Source of the DNA: Lysobacterales bacterium | GTDB lineage: Bacteria; Pseudomonadota; Gammaproteobacteria; Xanthomonadales; Xanthomonadaceae | NCBI GenBank assembly: GCA_014946745.1 | Contig: JADCRD010000003.1 | Location: 434,001-498,000, forward strand | Reading direction: 5' to 3' | Length of the DNA stretch: 64,000 bases | In this document: positions 40,836 through 50,047 of the stretch, in pieces | Layout: each line of letters starts with the position of its first letter | Position numbering within the stretch: position 1 is the stretch's first letter | The notes under the pieces: generated by a model | The model's input: the letters and a program-made list of their open reading frames with translations, nothing else | The model's database searches: none | Told to the model about the DNA's origin: nothing | Made by a program: the position numbers and the translations under genes

Positions 40836-41276
40836 ATGAACAGGGTCAAGCGTCGATTCGTGGAAGCAATCTGCCTCGCCGCGCTGGCCTTCGCGAGCGC
40901 AGCCAGCGCTGCTGCCGCGCCGGACCGCGCGCCGGATGTCGATGGCGTCCCCCGCGGCGAATACCACGGCGAAATCTGGTCCGACGGTATGTATGCCTCG
41001 GTCACCGAGTTCTACGGCGAGACCCGCGACGGGCGCGACGGCGTCTATCGAATCGACTTCGGCGACGGCAGCGAAGAGGGTGTGCTGGTCGACTGCAAGC
41101 GACTCAAGGCCCAGGAGTTCCGCTGCGGCTGGCGGGACAGCTGGGGAACCGGCCAACTCGACCTGGAGTTCAGCACCGACTTCAGCGCCTTCACCGGCGT
41201 CTGGAGCGACGACGACAACTCGCCCTCGCTCGGCCTGCGCTGGCATGGGCGGCGCAAGCCGGGCGCGGCGGAGTAA
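40836..41276 (+). CDS. Small secreted protein, unknown function
   Basis: 146 residues from ATG 40836, with GGAGC upstream; ATG 40815 is an alternative. Signal peptide (about 1-24, ASAASAAAA). The mature part is acidic and beta-rich (GEYHGEIWSDGMYASVTEFYGETRDGRDGVYRIDFGDGS, FSTDFSAFTGVWSDDDNSPSLGLRWHG), with two cysteines. It looks like a single small beta-domain. Function unknown. Confidence 0.65.
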   Translation: MNRVKRRFVEAICLAALAFASAASAAAAPDRAPDVDGVPRGEYHGEIWSDGMYASVTEFYGETRDGRDGVYRIDFGDGSEEGVLVDCKRLKAQEFRCGWRDSWGTGQLDLEFSTDFSAFTGVWSDDDNSPSLGLRWHGRRKPGAAE

Positions 41277-41393
41277 GCCACGTTCACCGGTGGCCCGCCG
41301 GGATTCGCGCCCGACGCGGCTGGCCGGCAGGCATTCGATCCATCGCAGTTTCCTTCTGTGCTGCGCAAGCACGCCCACACTCCAGAGGCTCAC

Positions 41394-41822
41394 ATGATCA
41401 ACCGTAGTGCTCTCGCGCTTGTCCTGACCTTGACGCTCGCCGGCTGCATGGGCGGCACCGCCGCGCTGCGCGAGAAGCCCGCAGGCGTGCATACGTTTGA
41501 AGTCGAAGGCGCGCTGACGGACGTGGCCAACGCGATCCACGCGCAAGCCCGCCACTGCTACAGCGGCGGCACCTACATGCCCAGCGGCGTACAGACCTCG
41601 CAGACGCAGGCGAGCCTGCAGCTCGATGCCGCCGCGGGCCGCGCGCAGATCGACGTGACCCTGCACGGCGCGCTGGGCCCACAGACGTGGCTGCTGATGG
41701 ATCTTCGGCAGATTGATTCGGCGCGGACCGGCGTCGAAGTGCTGTACTCCCGCAGCGGCTACGAGCGCCGCGCGAAGGCGGTCGAGCGGTGGATCAAGGA
41801 GGGGTATGAGAAGTGCCGGTGA
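41394..41822 (+). CDS. Putative small lipoprotein, unknown function
   Basis: 142 residues from ATG 41394 (CCAGAGG upstream); lipobox LAGC gives Cys18. The mature part has VEGALTDVANAIHAQARHCYSGG, strand pairs, and ends RAKAVERWIKEGYEKCR. It may be related to the lipoprotein at 33645 by layout. It overlaps the start of the membrane-protein gene at 41813 by 10 bases, so the two are probably co-translated. Confidence 0.65.
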   Translation: MINRSALALVLTLTLAGCMGGTAALREKPAGVHTFEVEGALTDVANAIHAQARHCYSGGTYMPSGVQTSQTQASLQLDAAAGRAQIDVTLHGALGPQTWLLMDLRQIDSARTGVEVLYSRSGYERRAKAVERWIKEGYEKCR

Positions 41823-42277
41823 ATCGATCGGCGACCTCTGACCGGTCCTACCTGCGAGCGATGCTCGCTGCCTACGCTTGGATCTGCGGCATCTTTCTGG
41901 GCGTTCCGGCCCTGCTGATGTCGATCGTGAATCCCTCAGCTTCTGGAGAGATTCTCCTGACCGTCGCAAGCTTCGTCGTGTCCTGTTTGCTCACCGGCGC
42001 CTTGCTCTGCGACTGGGCAGGGCGAGAGATCGCGCGCCGGAAGTGGCCGGCTTTCTGCATGGCGGGCCTCAGCCTGCTGGTGGCGGTGCTGGCGGTGCCT
42101 TCGCTTGCTCTTGTGCTCGCGCCGCCGGCCTCGGGCGTGTCGTCTGGTGTCCTTTGGCTCGGCCTGACGTACGTAGTGATGATGATGATTTTCGGTGCAG
42201 GGCCGGCGGCACTCGCAGCGGTACTGTTTATCGGCGGCGTAGAGCGTGCAGACACTTGGAAGAGCGAGGCGAGCTGA
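41813..42277 (+). CDS. Four-helix membrane protein, unknown function (intact paralogue of 28336)
   Basis: 154 residues from GTG 41813; GTG 41819 is possible. Four hydrophobic helices: about 17-38 (AYAWICGIFLGVPALLMS), 46-70, 82-105 and 115-140 (LGLTYVVMMMIFGAGPAALA). The first half matches the truncated copy at 28336. The gene overlaps the small lipoprotein stop by 10 bases. No family recognised. A complete gene with a broken paralogue nearby suggests local duplication. Confidence 0.65.
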   Translation: MPVNRSATSDRSYLRAMLAAYAWICGIFLGVPALLMSIVNPSASGEILLTVASFVVSCLLTGALLCDWAGREIARRKWPAFCMAGLSLLVAVLAVPSLALVLAPPASGVSSGVLWLGLTYVVMMMIFGAGPAALAAVLFIGGVERADTWKSEAS

Positions 42278-42714
42278 TCCGTGCGCGGAGTGCGTGCCAC
42301 GGGCCACTGGGAGCAGCGCGGATGCGAGCGGCGACACTCGCAATCACTAGGCTTCGCCTCGGCCGCGCTCTGCACCGCACTGCGCCGAGCATGCGCATGC
42401 TTGCTTTCCCTGCCCAACGCTTTGGCGACGACTGGTGCTGAAGGGAAGGGGGGCGGCAGCACTCCCGCGGCACGGACACGGTCGCGCTGGGCGGAAGTGC
42501 TCGACAAGAGCGGCGAACGCGCTAAGGTCGAAGCTCTGCCTTTGCGCTCCGGCGATTCGTCATGGCTCTACACCCCGAAGTGAACTTGTGTTTGCACCCC
42601 TCGTTCGGAGCGCGCGGGCGGACTGACTCGCAGGCTGCGCCCGCGCAGGACCGGGTGGACTTCGTGTCTGGCACTGGTTGATCATCTGCAGGCAAATTTC
42701 CCCAAAGAACCTTC
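42278..42714. other. Gap without recognised gene
   Basis: One 100-codon plus frame (42281-42583) is Arg/Ser-rich with no start signal and no recognised features, so it is not called. No repeat of the known families is seen. Confidence 0.5.
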
Positions 42715-43329
42715 ATGATCGCCATGCGTTCCATAGCTTGGATGTGCTGTGTCCTTCTCGCCGGCTGCGCCACCACCGTGGACAAGCAATTCGCTTCCTT
42801 GGAACAGGCGCGCCCCTGCTGCACCTCGATCAGCGAGTTCGAATTCGAGCCGCTGCCTGCAAAAGGCAGCAAGTTCAAACTGGAAGTGCACGCGTCAGTG
42901 TTCGATTTCGATTCCGGGCGCAGCTACTTCAAGGCCTTTGAGCTGCCTGGGACTGGCCTGCGGCGATTTCGGGTCAAGACCTATTTCAACGGTATGTGGA
43001 TCGGTCAGTACCTCGATCCTGTGCTGCTGATCCTCGACGCCGAGCACCGCGAAGTGGCCCGCGGAGCGCTGTCCCTGCGCTTCGACGATGGCAATCTGTT
43101 TGGCGACCAGAATGCGCACCTGTTTGGCTTCTTCGCGGTGGATGATGAAGCCCGCTACCTCGTCGTGCTGACTGCGCCCTTCGAGTCCGAAGCGCCGGTG
43201 GCGAAGACGGATCCCTCGGTCATGGTCACCATGATTGGCCAAACGCCGATCGCGAGCCCGACGCCGGGAACATCGATCCGCCTGCACCGCTCGCCGACCG
43301 GCACGGTGCGCGTCGAGCCTCTGCCGTAG
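42715..43329 (+). CDS. Putative lipoprotein, possibly MalM-like
   Basis: 204 residues from ATG 42715; ATG 42724 is an alternative. Lipobox LAGC gives Cys18. The mature part begins with CCTSISEFEFEPLPAKGSKFKLEVHASVFDFDSGRSYFKAFELP, which resembles the start of MalM-type maltose-operon periplasmic proteins in pattern; that assignment is weak. A C-terminal beta domain has GDQNAHLFGFFAV. It lies in the lipoprotein series. The 43330-43645 gap after it has no gene. Confidence 0.6.
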   Translation: MIAMRSIAWMCCVLLAGCATTVDKQFASLEQARPCCTSISEFEFEPLPAKGSKFKLEVHASVFDFDSGRSYFKAFELPGTGLRRFRVKTYFNGMWIGQYLDPVLLILDAEHREVARGALSLRFDDGNLFGDQNAHLFGFFAVDDEARYLVVLTAPFESEAPVAKTDPSVMVTMIGQTPIASPTPGTSIRLHRSPTGTVRVEPLP

Positions 43330-43645
43330 TGCAGCTGGCGGCGCAGCCGAGGTGAAGTCGTTGCGCGGCTTGATTTCTACCCATCCTCGCCTCTCCGCGT
43401 TCGCCGATCCGCTGTCGGTGGCGTATCCGTCTGTTGTGGCGCCGCGGGTGCTCGGGCTCCGGGAGTCATCTCGCCAAGCAAAGTGAGACGTTTCGCGCGC
43501 TGGCGACACTCTTTGGCCGGGGCGCGGCGGCAGAGCCGCGCGATGGGGCGTAGACGAGCATTTGCCGGGTGTCCGCGCCGCGCGTGGACACTTCGGAGGG
43601 CGGTGCTCGAGCCTCGGCGTGGCCGTGACTCGGAGGTGTATCGAC

Positions 43646-44560
43646 ATGGAGCTGATCTCTCACTGGATCGACTGGCGCGAGGCCATGGGCAGCCCCAACA
43701 GCCGTCAGCGCCGGGCGATCCATGAACTGCTGCAACATCGCCCGATGCTGATGTATCTGGGCGACTCCTGGTTCTCGACGCCGCTCTATCGCAATCTCGC
43801 CCGACAGAGCGCCAAGCCCATCGACGGTATGGGCATCGTGCTCGGCAAGCCCGGTGGCCTGGCCGCGGATCTGCTCGCCAAGTCCGCCTTGGACAGCCTG
43901 GAAGGGCGACTGCTCGCCAACGATTTCGATGCGCTGATCCTCAGCGCCGGCGGCAATGACTCGCTTTCGGAACGTCTGAAGCGGGTCTTCGCCAAATGGG
44001 CAAGCGACAAGCCGGCCGCAGCCAAGATCAGCGCCGACCAGGCTTTTGATGTGCTGGTGAATGCGGGAATCTTCGACGACGGGAACGGCGGCGGCATCCT
44101 CGGGCGATACCGGGCGCTGCTTCAGATGGCCCAGCGCGTCCAGGCGAAGCGTCCGGATTTCCGCGTGATCGGGCACACCTATGCGCCCTTGAAGCGCATC
44201 GGCCAGGAGGCTGATCTGAGCGTTGCCAACATCGGTCTATTGGCCTTCGTGAAGGGTAGCGTTGGGCCCTGGCTGTGGAGCGTCATGCGGCACGTTCTGG
44301 CCGACAAGGACGCCGGGCGGGTGTTCGCGCGCCGGCTGCTGCTCGACGGCTTCAGAACCCTCGTGCTGGATCGGCTCGTCTCAGATTTTCCCGATCTCTT
44401 CAGTTACGCCGACTTCAGCACCCTGGTCGGTATCGATGTCGACGCCTTCTGGTACGACGAGATCCACCCCAACGAGGCGGGCTTCGCGCGCATGGCGCCA
44501 CTGCTCAACGATCGAATTCGCGAGGCCTTGCCGCCCGCGAAGAAGGCTGCCGTGCCCTGA
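43646..44560 (+). CDS. SGNH/GDSL-type hydrolase
   Basis: 304 residues from ATG 43646 with CGGAGG upstream. The SGNH catalytic blocks are present: LGDSWFS (Ser41), SAGGNDSLS (Asn block) and DEIHPNEAGF (Asp271 and His274). No signal peptide is evident, so it is probably cytoplasmic or exported by another route. SGNH enzymes are esterases, lipases or acyl hydrolases. It lies 84 bases upstream of the large patatin-like gene on the same strand, so a lipid-related operon is plausible. An earlier start at 43562 would add 28 residues and is not supported. Confidence 0.85.
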   Translation: MELISHWIDWREAMGSPNSRQRRAIHELLQHRPMLMYLGDSWFSTPLYRNLARQSAKPIDGMGIVLGKPGGLAADLLAKSALDSLEGRLLANDFDALILSAGGNDSLSERLKRVFAKWASDKPAAAKISADQAFDVLVNAGIFDDGNGGGILGRYRALLQMAQRVQAKRPDFRVIGHTYAPLKRIGQEADLSVANIGLLAFVKGSVGPWLWSVMRHVLADKDAGRVFARRLLLDGFRTLVLDRLVSDFPDLFSYADFSTLVGIDVDAFWYDEIHPNEAGFARMAPLLNDRIREALPPAKKAAVP

Positions 44561-44644
44561 GCCACGGCCAAGCCAGAGGGCGCGCGGGGGGCGCGTCCTC
44601 CTGCTGAAAGTGTTTGGCTGGACTGAGTGCGCCAAGGGGGACGC

Positions 44645-47600
44645 ATGAGCGGACAGGGCAGTGCAGATGAGACCGGCAACGGGCCACAGGACTCGCTTGG
44701 GACACCTCAGCCGGAGCCGCCTTCCTTAGAGCAGGGCGACGGCTCCGACCCTGGCGATCTCAGGGCACTGTGCTTCTCTGGCGGCGGCATTCGCAGCGCC
44801 ACCTTCAATCTTGGCGTGCTGCAGGAGTTGGCCCGCAACGGTGGACTCAAGCGCTTCGACTATCTCTCGACGGTGTCGGGCGGGGGTTATATCGGCGCCT
44901 GGTTCATGGCGCAGATTGCGCGAGCGCGACACAAGCTGGGGGACGAACGCGCGGCCGAGGCCGCCGTCATCGCCAGCCTCGCGCGCGCCGATGAAGCCGG
45001 CGAGCCGCCAACGGGCAGGGGGCCTGAAGAAGAGGTCAACGTGCCTTTGGCACTGAAGTGGCTGCGGGACTACAGCAACTACCTCAGCCCAACCTGGGGC
45101 TTGTCCAAAGACGCCCTGAGTCTCGTCTCGATCTACCTGCGCAATCTCGCCATTCACTGGATGATCCTGCTGCCGGTGCTGATTGCTGTGCTGCTGGTGC
45201 CGCGCCTCGTGCATTGGGTTCTGCACGACCCTTCGCAGCATGTGGATTGGTTGCTCTGGGCCGTGGTCGGATCCACTTTGTTGATAGCTGCGTTCTCCAC
45301 CAACGGTCCACCGGCAAAGGGTGAGGTCCGATCGCGGCGTATCAACCTGGTGTGGCATGTGGTGTGCTTCATTCTGCCGTTACTCGTCATGCCGATCGGG
45401 CTCACGGCCTTGGTGAGCACGAGGGACGGCCTCGTCGCCCTCGGCGGGGCGCTGGAGGTGATATCGCTGGGCCTCTTCCCATCCACGGTCTTCGAGGACG
45501 GGTTCGAAAGAGCGGGGCTCAATCCAGCGGGCGTGCTGTCCCCGGCCGCGGGCTTTGCGTATGCCGGTGCGGTGCTTTATGTCTGCGGAAGCCTGCTTCT
45601 CGTGTTGGCCCGTTCGCTGCCTTGGATACTCGGCAAGGACGGCGATTGGCGATTCCCGACGCCCAAGGGGTTTAAATTCAAGCCGAGCATGACCGTTGGC
45701 AAGAACTTCGAGGAATGGCGCAAGAGCCTTCCTCTGAGGCTGCCGCTCGCCATCGCCAGTGGCGCCCTGATCGGAGCATTTTGTGGTTTCGCAGCCACGA
45801 TCTCGGCTGTCACCGCCCCGTTCTGGTCGACACATGCTGAGCTCAGGACAGCTCTGCTGCCTGTGCTGTTCGTGTTCGCCATCTGGCTGGGCTCGGTGCT
45901 GCGGGTCGCTATCGCAACCCGCAGGTCGAATGAGCTGGCGCGCGAATGGTGGGCCCGAGCGACCGGCGCGACCCTGATCGGCCTGCTGCTCTGGGTCGCG
46001 CTCGCCTTGGTCGTCCTTTGGCTGCCACTGTTTCTGCTTGAACTGCCACAGCTGCGTACCGGCTGGGCGGCGGGGGCTGCGGGGCTGGGCGGATTCCTGT
46101 TCGCTGCCGTGACCGCCGCCGTCGGCTTCTGGAGCAAGCACGGCGCAAGCATCGCGGAGCATGCGGAGCGCTGGCGCGATCGTCTCGGCAAGCGACTCAC
46201 CGAGATCGCCGCGCTGCTGACTCTGCTAGGGGCGTCCCTGGTGCTCAACCTGTTGGTGGGCTCTGTGGCCTTCCAGTTCACGGAAAACGGGGACGTCTCC
46301 AAATCCAGTGCGCAGATCTACGCCTGTGCATCCTCAGCGCGCGCCGACATCCTGGGGACAGAGCTGGTTGCGAGGCAGGCCATCTCCTGCCGCCTCGGCG
46401 AAGTGCTGCTTTCCGAAATGCACGCGCGGGGTTTCCCCGAGTCCGACATCGTGGGAGCTCGAAACCGATTTGCAGCGTGCTGTCTTGCGTCATCCGCTGG
46501 AAAGCCGAGTTCAGGAGACACTTCCATCTGCCCGACCAATGAAGGTGAGTCCGGGTCGATCGACGTGATCGAAACCGACTGGCGTTCCGCGGGCTCTTCC
46601 GTACTCGATATGCCCTGTCCGCTGCAGACTCCTCCCGAAGCGCTGACCACCAGCTGTGGCGCCAAGGCCGGTGCGCCCACGTGTGAAACGCCCAAGCCAC
46701 CGGCCGTTTATCTGGCTGCCGCGCTGCCCTGGTCCCTGCAGATGGCGGTCGAGTACCGTTGGGGCCTTGAGCACACCGATGCGCTGAGTCTGGTGCTGTG
46801 CCTGCTGGTGCTGATCGTTCTCTCGGTGCTGACGGCGTTTCTGACCGGCGCCAACACCTACTCCCTGCAGGCGATGTACGCCAATCGACTGGTACGCGCC
46901 TATTTGGGCGCATCCAACTTCGGTCGTCGCGAGGTCGACCCGCAGCTGCGCTTCGATGACAGCGACGACATGCCCTTGAGTCACCTCCGTGGCGCAAGGC
47001 CGAAGCTGGTGATCAACGCCGCACTGAACCACACGCAGGCCGAGGCGCACGTTCTGGCCTGGCAGCAGCGCAAGGCCTCCTCATTCACCTTTGATCCAAA
47101 CGCGGCCGAATTCGAAGCTCTCGCGCCGGCTACGCTCGGACAGGCGATCAGCATCAGCGGTGCAGCGGTGTCGCCGAGCATGGGTTACCACTCCTCGCCG
47201 GCGGTGTCCGCGGTACTCGCGCTGTTCAATCTGCGGCTGGGACGCTGGGTGCCCAGGCCCCATGCTCCTGAAACGTCGGAGCACGAGAATTGGTGGCGCC
47301 GTTTCAAGGGCGTGTTGCGATGCTTGATCGACCCGTGGTGCCTGCTCCTGAAGGAGTTCCTGTCGAAGGTCGGAAGCCGCGGGAGGTTCATCTACCTCTC
47401 CGACGGCGGACACTTCGAGAACCTGGGCATCTACAGCATGCTGCAGCGCAGATGCCGCTACATTCTCGCCGTGGATGCCGGCGCCGATCTTGGATACGAA
47501 TTTGCTGACCTCGACAACCTGATCCGCAAGGCGCGGGTGGATCTCGGGGTGGAGATCGAGATCAGCAATGCAGAGAACTGCATCCAGTGGATCCGCGAAG

Positions 47601-48688
47601 GCCGCCTGCGCTACCTGCACGTGCGCATCCGCTATCCGAAGGACTCTGATCCAGCGCGTGTCGGACCGAGCGAGGGCGAGCTGGTGCTGCTGAAGCCGGT
47701 GCTGTGTGGTGACGAGCCTTTCGACGTCCGCCGCTACGCCGAGACGGTGGCCAAACGCAGCTCGCGCTTTCCACAGCAGTCGACGGCGGACCAGTTCTTC
47801 GACGAGTCCCAGTTCGAGTCCTACCGCATTCTCGGGCGGCATACAGTGCAGAAAGTGTTCGGCGCGGATGGCGATTGGCCGTCTAGCCCAGTGCGGCCGG
47901 TGGGCGGGCCCTATGCGCCGCTGGCGACCCGGCAGTCCGAGATAGGTATGGGCGGGGCGGCCACGGGTTCGGGAGGGGCGGGCCTGTTCAGTGGTGCGAT
48001 GGATGCCGTCAACTCGCTGGGCTCGGTGGGGCAGGCGGCGGTGCTCGCATCCGCGATTGGCGTGGTTGGTGTGACCGGTATGGTGACCTTGCAGAACACA
48101 ACGCTGTCGATTGATCAGGCAAGCCTGGAGCAGCTGCGCGATGTTCGCATGAGGCTCGATGAGGAAAGCGTGCGGCAACTTCAAAACTTGAACTGGAAGG
48201 TTGATCTCAACGAGGGCGCCAAAGTCAGTCTGGGCGCCTCGGGCTTCGGCGCTGAGCTGACAGAACAGCTCAAGAAAGTCCGCTGGGCGGAAGTGTTGGC
48301 GCCTCAAGAATGGAAAGATCTTCGAGAGGCGCTGCGTGCGGTGGTGAACGAAATCACGCTGAAGGTCCAGGCCGCAGACGATCTGCCTTTGCCAGTGAGG
48401 TTGACCAACCCTGGCACCGCAAGTGTCGATCCGCAATTGCTTGAGAGACTCCAAGCCATTACGAATGCCTTGATCGAAGCCGCGACTTCGGTGGACACAT
48501 CCACGCGAAACCTAGATGAGGCGCTGGAGCAGTTGCACTTGGCCGTGGATGAACTCATGCGTGCTGTTGAAGCCGGGAACCCGGTTCAGATTCTGGGGAC
48601 GCTCCGGCAGATCAATACGGCCCTGAGCGGAATCGAATCGAGGGTCGAGGAAATTTCCCCCCGCAACACCGTGAGGGCGACCCGATGA
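44645..48688 (+). CDS. Large membrane-embedded patatin-like phospholipase
   Basis: 1347 residues from ATG 44645, after AAGGGGG. The first part of a patatin domain has the oxyanion loop SGGGIR (45-50) and nucleophile Ser78 in STVSGGGYIG. The catalytic Asp lies only at Asp920 in LSDGGHFENLG. Between them lies a long region with about eight to ten hydrophobic helices (about 150-560 and 720-745), and a small soluble Cys-containing loop (about 570-690). The C-terminus (about 1130-1340) is helical and coiled-coil-like. So the patatin fold is split by a membrane domain. Lipid acyl hydrolase activity is inferred. Its stop overlaps the next lipoprotein gene by 4 bases. Confidence 0.85.
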   Translation: MSGQGSADETGNGPQDSLGTPQPEPPSLEQGDGSDPGDLRALCFSGGGIRSATFNLGVLQELARNGGLKRFDYLSTVSGGGYIGAWFMAQIARARHKLGDERAAEAAVIASLARADEAGEPPTGRGPEEEVNVPLALKWLRDYSNYLSPTWGLSKDALSLVSIYLRNLAIHWMILLPVLIAVLLVPRLVHWVLHDPSQHVDWLLWAVVGSTLLIAAFSTNGPPAKGEVRSRRINLVWHVVCFILPLLVMPIGLTALVSTRDGLVALGGALEVISLGLFPSTVFEDGFERAGLNPAGVLSPAAGFAYAGAVLYVCGSLLLVLARSLPWILGKDGDWRFPTPKGFKFKPSMTVGKNFEEWRKSLPLRLPLAIASGALIGAFCGFAATISAVTAPFWSTHAELRTALLPVLFVFAIWLGSVLRVAIATRRSNELAREWWARATGATLIGLLLWVALALVVLWLPLFLLELPQLRTGWAAGAAGLGGFLFAAVTAAVGFWSKHGASIAEHAERWRDRLGKRLTEIAALLTLLGASLVLNLLVGSVAFQFTENGDVSKSSAQIYACASSARADILGTELVARQAISCRLGEVLLSEMHARGFPESDIVGARNRFAACCLASSAGKPSSGDTSICPTNEGESGSIDVIETDWRSAGSSVLDMPCPLQTPPEALTTSCGAKAGAPTCETPKPPAVYLAAALPWSLQMAVEYRWGLEHTDALSLVLCLLVLIVLSVLTAFLTGANTYSLQAMYANRLVRAYLGASNFGRREVDPQLRFDDSDDMPLSHLRGARPKLVINAALNHTQAEAHVLAWQQRKASSFTFDPNAAEFEALAPATLGQAISISGAAVSPSMGYHSSPAVSAVLALFNLRLGRWVPRPHAPETSEHENWWRRFKGVLRCLIDPWCLLLKEFLSKVGSRGRFIYLSDGGHFENLGIYSMLQRRCRYILAVDAGADLGYEFADLDNLIRKARVDLGVEIEISNAENCIQWIREGRLRYLHVRIRYPKDSDPARVGPSEGELVLLKPVLCGDEPFDVRRYAETVAKRSSRFPQQSTADQFFDESQFESYRILGRHTVQKVFGADGDWPSSPVRPVGGPYAPLATRQSEIGMGGAATGSGGAGLFSGAMDAVNSLGSVGQAAVLASAIGVVGVTGMVTLQNTTLSIDQASLEQLRDVRMRLDEESVRQLQNLNWKVDLNEGAKVSLGASGFGAELTEQLKKVRWAEVLAPQEWKDLREALRAVVNEITLKVQAADDLPLPVRLTNPGTASVDPQLLERLQAITNALIEAATSVDTSTRNLDEALEQLHLAVDELMRAVEAGNPVQILGTLRQINTALSGIESRVEEISPRNTVRATR

Positions 48689-49308
48689 GCGCTTCACCGG
48701 CAAACGCGCTGAGGCTCCTGATCTTGCTGGCCGCCTGCTGCCTGGTTGGATGCCAGACCACGCGCGGGGCCTGGTACTTCCAGAGAGAGCCAGGCGGCAG
48801 CCTCATACCAAGAGAATGCGACCCGCACACGCGCGCCTGCCTCTATCTGAGCGTATTGAACGACACTCGTAGGTCACTGCCGGTACAGGAGATTCGGGTG
48901 TACTCAAGCCCGCCCTCCAAGATTCCGCTTGCGAGCAGGGGGCTGGAGTTGTGGTCGTGCGAGTCCAATGCCGCTTCGGCGAAGTTCGAGCTTGAGCCGG
49001 CTCAGTTGGTTGTGGTGGCCCTGCCCCATACCGGCGCGGCATCTTGCAGGATTCCCATGCACGCCGAGCTGCTTGACGGGCAGGGGACAAGGCTCGCGGG
49101 CGTGACCATCGACTCGAACCAGCCGGACTCCATCCCCGGGTCCTGGTTGGCCTGTCATCGGGTGAACCACATGCCCTCTGAGGAGGCGCAATTCACCCCT
49201 GACTGTGACCGTCAGCAGCCCTCGGAAGACTTCGCGGACGGTCTTGAGGCCAAGTGTCTCCCGATGCCATTCGCGTGCCGCATCAGCCATGAGCTGAAGT
49301 CCCGTTGA
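48685..49308 (+). CDS. Putative lipoprotein coupled to the patatin gene
   Basis: 207 residues. Start ATGA overlaps the patatin stop, so they are probably co-translated. Lipobox LVGC gives Cys23. The mature part has about nine cysteines (for example CDPHTRACLYLSVLN, LWSCESNA), which suggests disulfides in the periplasm, and ends RISHELKSR. No family recognised. A role with the patatin-like enzyme is inferred from the overlap. The 49309-49495 gap has no gene. Confidence 0.65.
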   Translation: MSASPANALRLLILLAACCLVGCQTTRGAWYFQREPGGSLIPRECDPHTRACLYLSVLNDTRRSLPVQEIRVYSSPPSKIPLASRGLELWSCESNAASAKFELEPAQLVVVALPHTGAASCRIPMHAELLDGQGTRLAGVTIDSNQPDSIPGSWLACHRVNHMPSEEAQFTPDCDRQQPSEDFADGLEAKCLPMPFACRISHELKSR

Positions 49309-49495
49309 ATCTCGCCAGCGCGCAGCGCAACTGGCGGCAACCGTGTGCGTACCTCGTCGCGCTTGAACCCCCGATGCGCGATGAGGGCAGGGAGAAGACC
49401 GTACACGGCGCTGCCGCGACTCGATAGTGACGGCGAACGCCTGGCGTGGACCCTTGCGCCTTAACTCCTCCGTCGGGCTTGGCGCCGCAGTCGCC

Positions 49496-49987
49496 CTATG
49501 CTTGCAGTTCGCTGGTTGGCCCCCACGGCTCGCTGTTCGAGACCGCTGCCCGCATGCGCAGCACGCACTCGACCCGCTGCTGCAGCGCTACCGCGCGATC
49601 CATGCCTGCCGTCAGCTCTGCGGAACTGCCTGCGCGTTCGCGCGACCAAATCGTGCGGATCAGCTTTGTGTCCGCGACGAAGTGCGCGCGCCAGCGGGAC
49701 TGTGCGCGCTTCAGCTGGGCCTGTTCATCCGCGGAACGCGAGGCCGATAGCGCGTCCTGCGCTCGCTCAAGCGCGCTCTCGAGACGCGCGAGTAAGGCGT
49801 CGATCCCGGTGAAGGCGCTGCCGTCCGCCGCTCCCGCAACGGCCTGCTCATTGGCCGCAGCGCGCGAGCGGAACTCGCCGATGTGATCGGGGGCATCGGG
49901 GCTGTCGACTGCGCCAAGGGGCGATGCGCATGCAAGCGGGGTCAACAGAGGCAGGATTCGTATCGCGAGCGCGATGGCTGTGCGCAC
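49496..49987 (-). CDS. LprI/DUF1311-like periplasmic protein
   Basis: 163 residues from GTG 49987. An N-terminal hydrophobic stretch ends in LTPLAC (Cys20), possibly a lipobox. The mature part is helical with DALSASRSADEQAQLKRAQSRWRAHFVADTKLIRTIW, the W-x-x-x-x-x-x-C pattern of LprI-like (DUF1311) proteins, some of which inhibit lysozyme. Minus strand, next to the slipin gene (60 bp gap). The assignment is by pattern only. Confidence 0.55.
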   Translation of the reverse strand: MRTAIALAIRILPLLTPLACASPLGAVDSPDAPDHIGEFRSRAAANEQAVAGAADGSAFTGIDALLARLESALERAQDALSASRSADEQAQLKRAQSRWRAHFVADTKLIRTIWSRERAGSSAELTAGMDRAVALQQRVECVLRMRAAVSNSEPWGPTSELQA

Positions 49988-50047
49988 CTGCGCACCCGTT
50001 GATGTGGCAATCGCCGCGCGGCCGATTCCCTTCGGCCGCGCGGGCTC

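Noticed and set aside
42281-42583. 100-codon open frame
   Set aside because: No ribosome binding site, no hydrophobic or domain pattern, high Arg/Ser/Ala; indistinguishable from a random frame.
45427-45525. Internal TVFEDGFERAG in the patatin-like protein as a fourth copy of the GFE tail
   Set aside because: It lies in the middle of the protein between membrane helices, not at the C-terminus, so the match is taken as chance.
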